From the NCBI RefSeq assembly GCF_013248905.1, contig NZ_JABRVS010000001.1, positions 682,001 to 746,000 of the forward strand: a DNA stretch of 64,000 nt. Reading direction: 5' to 3'. Position numbers and translations under genes: made by a program. The stretch is from Shewanella sp. VB17 (lineage in GTDB: Bacteria; Pseudomonadota; Gammaproteobacteria; Enterobacterales; Shewanellaceae). Every line of letters begins with the position of its first letter. The stretch's first letter is position 1. This document shows positions 9,501 to 17,708 of this stretch, piece after piece. Under the pieces are notes generated by a model. The model worked only from the letters and a program-made list of their open reading frames with translations, ran no database searches and had not been told where the DNA came from.

Positions 9501-10310
9501 AGCAAAGACACGAATGACTTTTTTACTCAGCTTAACACTCAACTCACCGTGGCCATCGCCCTTGGTTTAACTTTAGCCGATGTCATATTGCTGCCGCCGC
9601 GTTTATTAAGTCGGTATTATCAAGATTCACAACAACAAGAGTTTGCGCCTCTTATTGCAAAAAGAATCCTTATGAAAGAGGATGAAATTAATTTAAATCA
9701 ATTACCTATACGAATATGGGTAAACAATCTCCCCCCAGAAACCTTAGCGCCCTTGTTAGCGACCTTGATCAACGCTCAAGAATACACTTTAGGTGAAAAT
9801 ATAGCCAAAGTATGGGATGCTACAGCGAACCAAACTGATGCGACGAACCAAATTCAATTACAAGCGGTGATGCAAGTGTTAGCTTGGGTTGCCAGTACTG
9901 AGAATACCAAGGACACGGATCACAAACGTCGTCAGTTTGAAAAAACCTTGTATCGTATGGGCGTGGCCAAAAATGCCCCATTAGGCAGCGTCGCCGTTAA
10001 GTGGCAACGTTTTATCGCCAACTGGTTTAAGCTGGCAGGGTTTGTTAAAGTGCATGGTATACGTGATATTAAAACTGGAGTAAATACCTCTGTATTTGAT
10101 TTTAATACTGTTTGTAAGCCGCTTTGTAATAACCTCAAAGGCTTCCGTTACCAAATCCATACCAAAACTACCGCTGGCACCGTCAGTCAGTATGAACACC
10201 TGGCTTATTACGACGGCCCCGACATGACGAGCGAAAAGCAAACAGCCAAGGCTAAGGTCGAGGCCGAAATCGCCAAGCAAAATGCCCAGCCTTTTAACTG
10301 GCAGATTTAA
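6561..10310 (+). CDS. Large LysM-domain T6SS effector candidate
   Basis: A 1249-residue protein not recognised beyond its N-terminus. A LysM motif fills about residues 12-57 (YKIIQGECLSLLAKRYNTT..ELQKLNS), a peptidoglycan-binding module. The centre is rich in charged helices. The C-terminal third contains glycine/alanine-rich, moderately hydrophobic stretches (AAQLGVNINAFAGIEANGSLG, GAVTGSVSLNLGIGG, LTVAIALGLTLADVILLPP) of a kind seen in large membrane-acting T6SS proteins. No lipase GXSXG, NlpC/P60 or nuclease motif was identified. Position after vgrG and DUF4123 and before two membrane-anchored proteins marks it as the delivered toxin, probably acting in the periplasm or at the inner membrane; that is inference. 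An ATG at 6549 overlapping the adaptor gene is an alternative start. Confidence 0.75.
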   Translation: MNETTDDTLNKYKIIQGECLSLLAKRYNTTVDELQKLNSDDIKDVDLIFAGASINVPNHAVNKVPEEYVPQAITTGKEIPLVDAPPLCAKTTCSNESAEFVDILYVPAHPLSGNPAWFAVTQAALDKIDIEIEHMSNAIVVDDQVQTLQNLNNLRVLSKFESKSHESFLMADDDKFKFRALILVQTVFNVHQGKLTAEIIDKLTTPLGFPYISNINGQVDDNQISALNGMTWAVPDDYFEALKTADSQARQYKKALEDTNKKLAEFLEDELNNLKSKAENSAKEQYSDDGTYFVFDQKQQYFTSEKQTNIAENMRKIMDNRPSKEADFFKLDNDTAKARLQKIWYSSMYLNMELIHFTRPLMRLNNDGYVVKEQCLTLAELEGTVQGQFKPDGVKDDEWREVSIFDDNDKNYNTIKNIFKALGINALSPENKATKKASELIKEQAYLVSWAYYPTMALLSIIDSSMSQHLAGLKSLGVGSIPGYFEPFLWIKKIALARITQLKQKAEQRAKQGLIDYYDKNRHKKQASYTLIWDENAWKTKQKKLGQFINQADMGNIEPVECFLLSKDKGQACYLRGPYWYMPLKDGQYSKLANGHVKDITLQVSMPSAPSASVPADAPSLDKILNDLSKPGVSGLSNMNFAKVLSTFDDKGFWSDSYHWQGGKGPDDGSAYMANAQAQFMRFTSTSASTLGVPSPDLNTLSMSKVFSTGAKVDCALTLLSGQLSFSTWLPLNKTNSEIEVSSTTSDTAKQQVEGYALNMNYEWYETINDERVNHYDGTYDAGMICMKLTAKVSGMAAASFSLGTELEFGPAEDGSGIGVKGRAYKPADFNQLRSMNPNTGAADDARYLPDSYLPVLDGAAQLGVNINAFAGIEANGSLGAEVFWRPPVSQNPAMPLLSLGAVTGSVSLNLGIGGEAYIRLVYDSGALVLITAAKWVCGPGAGGKVAISINPDNMDSFIATLLGVLKQSGFSRIRILGDDSKDTNDFFTQLNTQLTVAIALGLTLADVILLPPRLLSRYYQDSQQQEFAPLIAKRILMKEDEINLNQLPIRIWVNNLPPETLAPLLATLINAQEYTLGENIAKVWDATANQTDATNQIQLQAVMQVLAWVASTENTKDTDHKRRQFEKTLYRMGVAKNAPLGSVAVKWQRFIANWFKLAGFVKVHGIRDIKTGVNTSVFDFNTVCKPLCNNLKGFRYQIHTKTTAGTVSQYEHLAYYDGPDMTSEKQTAKAKVEAEIAKQNAQPFNWQI

Positions 10311-10461
10311 TGGTCTGAGTGAGCGGGCTGATTAAACGGTCGATGCTCACTAAGGCGGCTAAACCCCATATCGTCAATATATGGCCCGTGGTAAGATGAC
10401 CACAGGCCATAAATAGCCAAAACATTAGCATCAAGAACAATAAGATTATAAGGATGTCCCC

Positions 10462-11652
10462 TTGCCTACAGCAGCAAACGTTAACCAAGTGCCTCAGCAA
10501 TCAGCGTTTAAAATAAGCGCCATTAAATACACCAAAATAGCCCTTAAGCTACTGGGCGTGGCCTTGCTAGTCTTTATCTGCTACGCCATTTGGCGTTTAT
10601 CGCCCAGTAAGCTGGAGCGACTCGAGTCCGAATTTGGCGCCTTGGCCTACACCGAGTTATTGGCGCTTTCTAAACAAGTGTCACAGAACAGCCAACCAAA
10701 TCCAGACCCTTATGCTGCCAGCCAAATCACCCCAGATAATCCACTGTTTAACGGGGTGCTGGCCTATCAGCGCGGTCAATATAGCGCGGCGGCGCAGGCT
10801 ATTAAGCCCTTAGCCGATGCCGGCGATGCGGCGGCCATGTTCTGGTATGGCGAAGTGACTACCGGTAAGAGTATTTATTATTCAGCGCAGGCGGGGGAGT
10901 GGTTCAATAAAGCCGCCAGCAAGGGCAGCCCCTATGCGGCCCGCAAGCTCGACCCCGACACCAGTAACTGTGAAATGGTTGATATTAGAGTAAACATCTG
11001 TAACCCGGAGTGGTACGACAAGGCGCCTGAGTTATTTGCCAAAAAAGCCGACACAGGCGATGTGATGGCCAGCTTTTATGCCAATCAGCGCAGCATTCGT
11101 TTCGGTAATGAGGCTGATTATCACACTAACATTACACTTATCACTGAGGCCGCCAAAGCTGGTTACTATTCCCCCTTATATGCCGCCATCCTGCGTTTTG
11201 AGCAAGATAAAGACCTCACCCCAGAGAAAAAACAAGCGATTGTTGATTTGTTAACCTTGGCGGCTAATCACAATTTTGTACCGGCGATGGAGAAGTTGAC
11301 ATCATATTTTGATTTGATTTCCGATAAATCCGCAGTTAATTGGCAGCGCCAATTAACTGTTTTAGGCCATAAAGGTGGCTTGACAGGATTAAGTATCTCA
11401 TTATTGTATAAAAAAGATTCAATTGAGAAGTCTGTTCTAAAAGAGGCATATAAATTGTCTTTAGTTGAAAATACCTTATTCTCAAATTCGCGCGTAGGAA
11501 GAAATTTGATAGCGTTATCCATCAAAAATGGCTCGGCTACTGAACTCACCGATGCCGAAAAACAACAAGCTCAAGTCGCTGCCGATAAATTTATTAGTCA
11601 AATGACCCCAGTGATTTACATCGACGAAATGCACCCGCGCAATATTTATTGA
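10462..11652 (+). CDS. Membrane-anchored Sel1-like immunity candidate 1
   Basis: 396 residues. A single membrane helix at about 26-45 (IALKLLGVALLVFICYAIWRL) follows a short basic N-terminus, so the rest should face the periplasm. The soluble part has Sel1/TPR-like alpha repeats (GVLAYQRGQYSAAAQAIKPLADAGDAAAMFWYGE; AKKADTGDVMASFYANQ; AAKAGYYSPLYAAILRFEQDK). The start is TTG with AAGGA upstream; no better ATG exists. It lies 150 bp after the effector and has a paralogue immediately downstream, the usual arrangement of duplicated T6SS immunity genes. The two share near-identical DNA over the membrane helix, the central repeats and the C-terminal end, but differ in two internal blocks. The immunity role is inferred from context. 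Confidence 0.7.
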   Translation: MPTAANVNQVPQQSAFKISAIKYTKIALKLLGVALLVFICYAIWRLSPSKLERLESEFGALAYTELLALSKQVSQNSQPNPDPYAASQITPDNPLFNGVLAYQRGQYSAAAQAIKPLADAGDAAAMFWYGEVTTGKSIYYSAQAGEWFNKAASKGSPYAARKLDPDTSNCEMVDIRVNICNPEWYDKAPELFAKKADTGDVMASFYANQRSIRFGNEADYHTNITLITEAAKAGYYSPLYAAILRFEQDKDLTPEKKQAIVDLLTLAANHNFVPAMEKLTSYFDLISDKSAVNWQRQLTVLGHKGGLTGLSISLLYKKDSIEKSVLKEAYKLSLVENTLFSNSRVGRNLIALSIKNGSATELTDAEKQQAQVAADKFISQMTPVIYIDEMHPRNIY

Positions 11653-11772
11653 TGCGGCTAGCGTGAAGCATTAAGAGCTGGCTGGCCCTTTTGGCCTTGC
11701 CTTGTGAAATGTAGAAAGTAGACAAATGACATGGAAAGTTAAATTGAACATACAAGCACCAAGGACACCATT

Positions 11773-13125
11773 TTGCTAGACAATGCAGGGTTAACACAAC
11801 CAGAGCTTAAGCAGCAGCCTAAATCATTGCGTAAACAAAAATCGGCAACACAAAGGCTTAAGAGACAGCGTTGTAAACAAAAGACGAAAGAATCAATGGT
11901 TAAATTATCAGTGCGTCAACGTTTAGCCGCTAAACTTTTTTCATATAAAAGCCGCGCCATTACATACACCAAACTAGCCCTTAAGCTACTGGGCGTGGCC
12001 TTGCTAGTCTTTATCTGCTACGCCATTTGGCGGCTATCGCCCAGTAAGCTGGAGCGACTCGAGTCCGAATTTGGCGCCTTGGCCTATACCGAGTTATTGG
12101 CGCTTTCTAAACAAGTGTCACAGAACAGCCAACCAAATCCAGACCCAGACCCAGACCCAGACCCTTATGCCGCTAGCCAAATCACCCCAGATAACCCACT
12201 GTTTAACGGGGTGCTGGCTTTTCAGCGTGGCCGCTTAGATATCGCCTCTCAGGAGCTACTGCCCCTTGCCAAACAAGGCAATTCAGCTGCCATGTTCTGG
12301 TATGGGGTCACTATTGAGCGCGCTGGAGTGAGAAATTCAGCGCAGGCGGGTGAGTGGTTCAATAAAGCCGCCAGCAAGGGCAGCCCCTACGCGGCCCGCA
12401 AACTCGACCCCGACACCAGTCGCTGTGAACAAGCCAATATCGGTGTCAATATCTGTAACCCGGAGTGGTACGACAAGGCACCGCAATTATTTGCCAAAAA
12501 AGCCGACACAGGCGATGTGATGGCAAGCTTTTATGCCAATCAGCGCAGCATTCGTTTTGGTAATGAGGCTGATTATCACACTAACATTACACTTATCACT
12601 GAGGCGGCCAAAGCCGGTTACTATTCCCCCTTATATGCCGCCATCCTGCGTTTTGAGCAAGATAAAGACCTCACCCCAGAGAAAAAACAAGCGATTGTTG
12701 ATTTATTAACCTTGGCCGCCAACAATAACTTTTTACCTGCGGCGGGGAAATTGGTATTTTATAGTAATCAGAGTGCTTATAAAGAGATCGTCTCCCATGA
12801 ATCTGCGATCAAACGTTTGTATCAAGAAGTGCAGCTAGGGAGTCACAGTGCTACCTTTACTTTAATCGGAGCATTAGTGAGTAAAAAAACTTCAATTGAA
12901 AAATCCGATTTATTAATGGCATATAAATTGTCTTTAATTGAAGAAATGTTATTTCCAACACCTCATTACGGCATGTTAGATATAGACCTAGCAATAGAAA
13001 ATGGCTCAGCTACTGAACTTACCGCAGCCGAAAAACAACAAGCTCAAGCGGCCGCTGATAAATTTATCAGTCAAATGACCCCAGTGATTTACATCGACGA
13101 AATGCACCCGCGCAATATTTATTGA
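11773..13125 (+). CDS. Membrane-anchored Sel1-like immunity candidate 2
   Basis: 450 residues; paralogue of the preceding gene. It carries a longer, very basic N-terminal extension (about 60 residues rich in Lys, Arg and Gln) before the same membrane helix at about 68-88. After the helix, a Pro-Asp run at about 122-131 (DPDPDPDP) is expanded by a 6-bp tandem repeat (CCAGAC x4 at 12139-12162) present only once in its partner. The first variable block reads DIASQELLPLAKQGNSAAMFWYGVTIERAG in pieces, and the last 100 residues before the shared MTPVIYIDEMHPRNIY end also differ. The start is TTG with AAGGA seven bases upstream. Likely a second, diverged immunity protein to the same effector or to a past variant of it. 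Confidence 0.7.
   Translation: MLDNAGLTQPELKQQPKSLRKQKSATQRLKRQRCKQKTKESMVKLSVRQRLAAKLFSYKSRAITYTKLALKLLGVALLVFICYAIWRLSPSKLERLESEFGALAYTELLALSKQVSQNSQPNPDPDPDPDPYAASQITPDNPLFNGVLAFQRGRLDIASQELLPLAKQGNSAAMFWYGVTIERAGVRNSAQAGEWFNKAASKGSPYAARKLDPDTSRCEQANIGVNICNPEWYDKAPQLFAKKADTGDVMASFYANQRSIRFGNEADYHTNITLITEAAKAGYYSPLYAAILRFEQDKDLTPEKKQAIVDLLTLAANNNFLPAAGKLVFYSNQSAYKEIVSHESAIKRLYQEVQLGSHSATFTLIGALVSKKTSIEKSDLLMAYKLSLIEEMLFPTPHYGMLDIDLAIENGSATELTAAEKQQAQAAADKFISQMTPVIYIDEMHPRNIY
12139..12164 (+). repeat. Hexanucleotide tandem repeat (CCAGAC)n
   Basis: Four copies of CCAGAC followed by CC, encoding alternating Pro and Asp in the second immunity candidate. The first paralogue has one copy at the equivalent place. 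The 6-bp unit changes only linker length, never frame. Confidence 0.8.
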
Positions 13126-13203
13126 TGCGGCCAATACAACTAAATACAACTAAATACAGCTAGCTCGATTACCTTGAAATATTGTTAAATTAGAGTGAGA
13201 CAA

Positions 13204-13564
13204 ATGACAGATAACATCATTAATATCGATGAGCTTCAAATAAAAGATAAATGGAAACGACGCTTTAAGCTGTATCAGCAGTTAAATGCAGATGAGTTAT
13301 CTCGAGATGAAATGATGAAATCTCAGGCGTTTAAGGCGTTATCTTTTAAAGAAAGATATCCCTAGTCAAGCATATTGGGTGCCAGCAGCGGTGGCTCTTT
13401 ATGGTGCGAGTTTATCATTTATTATGATGCACACCTTTTCCAGTGATGCTGCCACAGTGTCACAGAATGCTGTTCGGGTTGTCTGTGGTGTTAATCACTA
13501 TTTTGTCATGCCCGATGAGCTTGAGTTGTACGGTAAAGAAGCACTCTGCACTCAGTTTGAGTGA
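13204..13564 (+). pseudogene. Frameshifted small gene at the end of the T6SS cargo cluster
   Basis: An ATG at 13204 opens a 53-codon frame (MTDNIINIDELQIKDKW...) that stops at TAG 13363-13365. The +1 frame immediately continues with PSQAYWVPAAVALYGASLSF and runs to TGA at 13564. Removing one C from the CCC at 13360-13362 would join them into one protein of about 120 residues with a hydrophobic central segment. The second part has no ribosome site of its own (only a GTG at 13379), which supports a broken gene over two genes. The family is not recognised. It follows the immunity genes on the same strand. Confidence 0.5.
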
Positions 13565-13767
13565 ATGCTCAATGTTTCAATGTACGTGCGCGTGAAGATT
13601 TACAAACCTGGTCGGCAGTATTGCCAGAAACCCAGTGGAAAACCACCTCAGCGGCCCTAAAAACACTCAATCAAACTCTGGAAGCCTTATACCAACAGGG
13701 CCTCCAGTGGGAAAGTGAGCCAGTACAGGCCATATTAGCCCAGAACATTAAAGAGCAAATGAAGTGA
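13561..13767 (+). CDS. Small hypothetical protein
   Basis: A 68-residue frame beginning with GTG that overlaps the previous stop by four bases (GTGA), a typical translational coupling arrangement. The product (MNAQCFNVRARED..., later LKTLNQTLEALYQQG) is helical and hydrophilic, with no recognised domain. It may be the last gene of the T6SS cargo cluster, or the 3' part of the same decayed gene as the one upstream, since both ends lie in the same frame as the 13204 start. Confidence 0.4.
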   Translation: MNAQCFNVRAREDLQTWSAVLPETQWKTTSAALKTLNQTLEALYQQGLQWESEPVQAILAQNIKEQMK

Positions 13768-13774
13768 TTTGAAT

Positions 13775-14638
13775 TTATTGTTCCACGCTTTTTTTCAGCT
13801 TACGTAATGCCGATTTCACTTTTTTACTGTTTTCCGGTCCCATTCTGATGAGTAACTTTTGCGCATTGGGTAGAGACTCTAGTCGTGGATCTGCAAATTG
13901 ATAATTAACACTAATACTATTAAGTTCAATTGGGCTATCAGTAATAGGGGCGTCAAGCATGACATCGATGGCCTTTAACATGCGGTCAGTGAAATTCATA
14001 TCACCATAGCCCAACTCTTCAAATGCTACTGTTAATAGTGGAGTTAGATCTTGGTAAGTCTGCTTCAGTTGTGCTTCATTTAGGTTGTTAACGAAGTCTG
14101 CATATTGATCGTATCTGTGGTAGCTGTCAGGGTTTAAATACGTTTTGTTAGTGATTTCTGAAACGGTAAATACTTGGTTTGGTGCTTTAAGTGGGCTGAC
14201 TTTTCGAGCTAGCTCTCCTTGGGCTAAATTATCCACGAAGACGACGAAATGTCTGAGGATGTTTTTTTCGACAATATAAGGTTCTATTTTGCTATCGTTA
14301 GCCATTTGAATCGTTTTATTGTGCACAAATGGATCGCTATCTGATAACGCAGGTAGAGGCTCGGCAGGAGGAGTGATGACGACGTCTTCAATCACCTTAG
14401 GATCGACTGTTATTATTGGTTCGTCAGGTTGCTCTTTTATTGCTAAAGGCTCACTTGGAACGGGGTCCGGCAGTTCGACAGTGTCCACCCGTTCATTTTG
14501 GCTGACATTATTGGCGCTAAAGTAGTAGTAAGCACCACCTGATAGGAGTAATAAAACAACGATAGCGACGATGGCTATGGTACTAGTACTAGCAGGTTTT
14601 TCCTGCTGTTCTATTCTATCTTCTTGATTAACTTGCAT
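13775..14638 (-). CDS. DUF3014 membrane-anchored protein
   Basis: 287 residues. A basic N-terminus is followed by one membrane helix (about residues 20-42, TIAIVAIVVLLLLSGGAYYYF), a Pro/Glu-rich linker, then the DUF3014 domain (DPFVHN..., LRHFVVFVDNLAQGELA, FTVSEI..., YHRYDQYADFVNNL, ..YGDMNFTDRMLKAIDVMLDAPI). The function of the family is unknown; the domain should face the periplasm. It is convergent with the T6SS cluster and lies downstream of recG on the same strand, with 150 bp between. This probably marks the return from accessory DNA to the core backbone. Confidence 0.8.
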   Translation of the reverse strand: MQVNQEDRIEQQEKPASTSTIAIVAIVVLLLLSGGAYYYFSANNVSQNERVDTVELPDPVPSEPLAIKEQPDEPIITVDPKVIEDVVITPPAEPLPALSDSDPFVHNKTIQMANDSKIEPYIVEKNILRHFVVFVDNLAQGELARKVSPLKAPNQVFTVSEITNKTYLNPDSYHRYDQYADFVNNLNEAQLKQTYQDLTPLLTVAFEELGYGDMNFTDRMLKAIDVMLDAPITDSPIELNSISVNYQFADPRLESLPNAQKLLIRMGPENSKKVKSALRKLKKSVEQ

Positions 14639-14789
14639 TTAGCATCCTTTTGGCGAATGGGCCGATTAAATTTGTGTTAATTATGCGCTGTAAGACCTAA
14701 GCCTCCATTGTGCAATAATCAACGCCCTTGTCTAGGTAAGTTGTGATAATTAAAAAATAATTAACCTGACGAATGATATTGGTAGGTGA

Positions 14790-16877
14790 TTAAGCTTGTA
14801 CGTATTGCTCTCGCTCACCGAGCCAGCGGTGCACTATGGCATCGACATTGTCTGGCACTTGCTGCATCACATGGACTGCGAGTGTTTGAATATGCGGGAT
14901 AAGCGCTTGATCGCGGATTAGATCGGCTATTTTCATGTCGGCAACCCCAGTTTGTTTCGTGCCGAGTACTTCACCGGGCCCTCTAATTTCAAGATCTTTT
15001 TGAGCGATAATAAAACCATCATTACTTTTTCGGAGTACGCCTAACCGTTTTGTCGCCATTTGAGAGAGCGGGGCCTTGTACATTAATAGGCAATGGCTGG
15101 CGATTGAGCCACGTCCTACACGGCCTCTTAATTGATGCAATTGTGCTAAACCTAGTCGTTCAGGGTTTTCGATGATCATTAAGCTGGCGTTGGGGACATC
15201 AACACCGACTTCAATGACTGTGGTGGCGACCAGTAAATTGAGGTTTCCAGATTTAAATTCCGCCATGACAGCTTGTTTTTCTGCAGACTTCATCCGCCCG
15301 TGAATTAAGCCTATGTTGAGTTCTGCTAGGGTTAATGTGAGTTCTGCGGCGGTATCTTCAGCAGCCTGACATTCGAGTACTTCAGATTCATCAATGAGGG
15401 TGCAAACCCAATAAACTTGTCTGCCATCATTGGTTACGGCTAACCTTACTCGTTCGATAACTTCGTTGCGGCGAGCATCAGAGACTGCAGCTGTACTAAC
15501 GGGTGTGCGTCCTGGAGGGAGTTCGTCGATCACTGAAGTGTCAAGATCGGCATACGCTGTCATGGCTAAGGTACGCGGGATTGGCGTGGCTGTCATGATG
15601 AGTTGATGAGGATGAAATCCTTGGTGAATGCCTTTTTCTCTTAATTCTAGGCGCTGGTGGACACCAAATCTGTGTTGTTCATCGATGATAATCAGCGCTA
15701 ATTTATTAAAATTTACTTTGCTTTGAAAAATAGCATGTGTGCCAATGACCATATTAGCGTCGCCACTTTCTATATCGGCTAACGATTGTGCCCTGGCTTT
15801 ACCTTTGAGCTTGCCGGCAAGCCAGCCGACTTTTAATCCTAATGGTTCGAACCACTGACTAAAATTAAGGGCATGCTGTTCGGCCAGCAGTTCTGTGGGG
15901 GCCATCATGGCCACTTGATATCCATTTTCAATTGCTTGTAGGGCTGCAAGTGCGGCGACCAAGGTTTTTCCTGATCCTACATCTCCCTGAACAAGTCTCA
16001 TCATCGGGGCATTTTTTTCAAGATCTTTACCAATGTCTAAACCGACTCTATGTTGTGCACCTGTTGGTTTAAACGCCAGCGCGGTTAAAAAAGGATTGAG
16101 TAGTTGCCCTGTGGCAGGCATTGAAATGGCATTATCGCGATTACTGCGTTGACGCAGTTGCAGCATGCTGAGATTGTGAGCCAATAATTCTTCTTGAATA
16201 AGCCGTTGCTGCGCAGGATGTGTGCCTTGCTCTAGCTCATAAAGTGCGACGTCATTATGGGGGCGATGCAAGAGTTGTAAGGCTGCTTTAAGGCTGAGGT
16301 TATTGGGTTGAAGCTGCAGAGGGAGAAGTTCTTGTAGCCCGCCATTTTCTAACATCAGCAGAGCCTGATCGGTTAATTTTATCCAGCTGGCTTGCTTAAG
16401 GCCTTCTGTCGTTGGGTAGACAGGAGTCAGAATGTCGCTGGGCAGCTCTGGATCGTGATCATTGATTAACTTGTATTCGGGATGAACAATTTCGGTTTGA
16501 TGAGCACTGCGACGTATTTCTCCGTAGGCTCGGATCCGCGCCCCATTGGCTAACCCATTTTTTTGTGCGACTGAGAAATTGAAAAATCTTAGGGTTATCG
16601 AACCACTATTATCACTGACAGTACACGTGAGCATGCGCTTGCGGCCTTGAATGATCTGACTGGATTGGATCACGCCTTCTATGGTGCCATAACTGCCGGG
16701 ATAAAGAGAAGCAATGGGATAGATCTGGGTGCGATCTTCGTAACGTAGAGGCAGGTGAAACAAGATATCTTGCACTGTAGCTAGATTAAGTTTCATTAGA
16801 CGTTCAAGCATTTTCTTGGCCACGCCTTTGAGCTCAGTTACAGGAACAAGATCGAGTCTATCCACTATTTTACCCAT
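14790..16877 (-). CDS. recG: ATP-dependent DNA helicase RecG
   Basis: 695 residues, the full RecG length. An N-terminal wedge OB-fold domain is followed by superfamily-2 helicase motifs: Walker A GDVGSGKT at about 298-305, DEQH box (IIDEQHRFG), TATPIPRTLAMT, and the late motifs ATTVIEVGVDVPNAS and QLRGRVGRG. RecG remodels stalled replication forks and branch-migrates Holliday junctions in the cytoplasm. In E. coli recG lies directly after spoT-trmH; here it is separated from trmH by about 9 kb of accessory genes. Confidence 0.97.
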   Translation of the reverse strand: MGKIVDRLDLVPVTELKGVAKKMLERLMKLNLATVQDILFHLPLRYEDRTQIYPIASLYPGSYGTIEGVIQSSQIIQGRKRMLTCTVSDNSGSITLRFFNFSVAQKNGLANGARIRAYGEIRRSAHQTEIVHPEYKLINDHDPELPSDILTPVYPTTEGLKQASWIKLTDQALLMLENGGLQELLPLQLQPNNLSLKAALQLLHRPHNDVALYELEQGTHPAQQRLIQEELLAHNLSMLQLRQRSNRDNAISMPATGQLLNPFLTALAFKPTGAQHRVGLDIGKDLEKNAPMMRLVQGDVGSGKTLVAALAALQAIENGYQVAMMAPTELLAEQHALNFSQWFEPLGLKVGWLAGKLKGKARAQSLADIESGDANMVIGTHAIFQSKVNFNKLALIIIDEQHRFGVHQRLELREKGIHQGFHPHQLIMTATPIPRTLAMTAYADLDTSVIDELPPGRTPVSTAAVSDARRNEVIERVRLAVTNDGRQVYWVCTLIDESEVLECQAAEDTAAELTLTLAELNIGLIHGRMKSAEKQAVMAEFKSGNLNLLVATTVIEVGVDVPNASLMIIENPERLGLAQLHQLRGRVGRGSIASHCLLMYKAPLSQMATKRLGVLRKSNDGFIIAQKDLEIRGPGEVLGTKQTGVADMKIADLIRDQALIPHIQTLAVHVMQQVPDNVDAIVHRWLGEREQYVQA

Positions 16878-17280
16878 CTAATCAATTAAGCCCGCTTTAT
16901 GCTGTAGCTCTCAATTACTGTGTTTATATACATATACTATCAGATAAACGGGTTATGGCAATCCTAAGACCCATTTTGCTCAAGCTGTGTGGTTGTTAAT
17001 GAGGCTCGATACTATCATCTAGATAAGGATATTTTTGATGTTATGGTTATATTTTCTACCTAATAGCCTGTTATTGCTAGGAGAGCACAATAGAGATATG
17101 GGTCAAAACAGCGGTATAAAATGCTATTTAAGCCTCATTTAGGTTCAATAATCTAGAGCTGAAAATATTCACTCTTTGAAACTTGTTTTTCATCATCGTA
17201 TAAATCATGAACTGACTATACAGAGTAAACCAACTCGTTACATAACGCGCTTAGTGTAAAAAGTTGGTTGGTGAATAATG
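16878..17280. other. Intergenic region upstream of recG
   Basis: About 400 bp without a gene between the recG start and the 3' end of the first secreted paralogue. It must hold the recG promoter. A LexA-like CTGT-N8-ACAT occurs near 16918-16933 but has one mismatch to the core and was not called. Confidence 0.4.
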
Positions 17281-17670
17281 TTACATACGGTCGAAGTTCC
17301 ATAGTCCGTTTTGATAATTATAATAACTTTTGTGTGCATCAATGAAGTAAGATGATCCATCCGGTCTTATTAGCTCAAATATTTCCCATTTTGAGCTATT
17401 TCTTTCAGCGGGTTGAGTTATATATCCTTCAGGGCATGTTAGTGTTTTTTCAATAAATGTGGACTCTTGAACTTTAAAGACTTTGAAATAACCATGATTA
17501 GCAGCAGTTATTCGTCCCCATTGCCCCTCAATGGGGACATAATTATTATTTTCATCTAAAAGCCATTCCCAGTCACTTCCATCGGGTAATCCACAGTAGA
17601 CATAGGTCTCTGCGAACGACTGACTACTTAATATTAAAGTAAGGCAGGTGATTATTTTTTTTAGCTTCAT
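17281..17670 (-). CDS. Small secreted protein, paralogue array member 1
   Basis: 129 residues with a clear Sec signal peptide (MKLKKIITCLTLILSSQSFA). The mature domain carries YVYCGLPDGSDWEWLLDENNNYV, then a G-W-GR motif, a second Cys in TCPEGYITQP, and a W-E-IF motif near the end. The two conserved cysteines probably form a disulphide after export. It shares this pattern with neighbours at 17709-18109, 18177-18566 and 19069-19461. No known domain is recognised. The region is AT-rich compared with the flanking core genes. Confidence 0.65.
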   Translation of the reverse strand: MKLKKIITCLTLILSSQSFAETYVYCGLPDGSDWEWLLDENNNYVPIEGQWGRITAANHGYFKVFKVQESTFIEKTLTCPEGYITQPAERNSSKWEIFELIRPDGSSYFIDAHKSYYNYQNGLWNFDRM

Positions 17671-17708
17671 CTATGCGTACTTCTTATTTTTAATGGGTTA
17701 TTAATAAA

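Noticed and set aside
10294..10500. 68-codon leftward frame between effector and first immunity gene, encoding two hydrophobic stretches
   Set aside because: It overlaps both rightward genes and has no clear ribosome site or conserved domain. Much of it is antisense to the effector-immunity spacer; kept only as a remote possibility.
16918..16933. LexA-like CTGT-N8-ACAT upstream of recG
   Set aside because: One mismatch in the core, and recG is not normally in the SOS regulon; AT-rich DNA gives such matches by chance.
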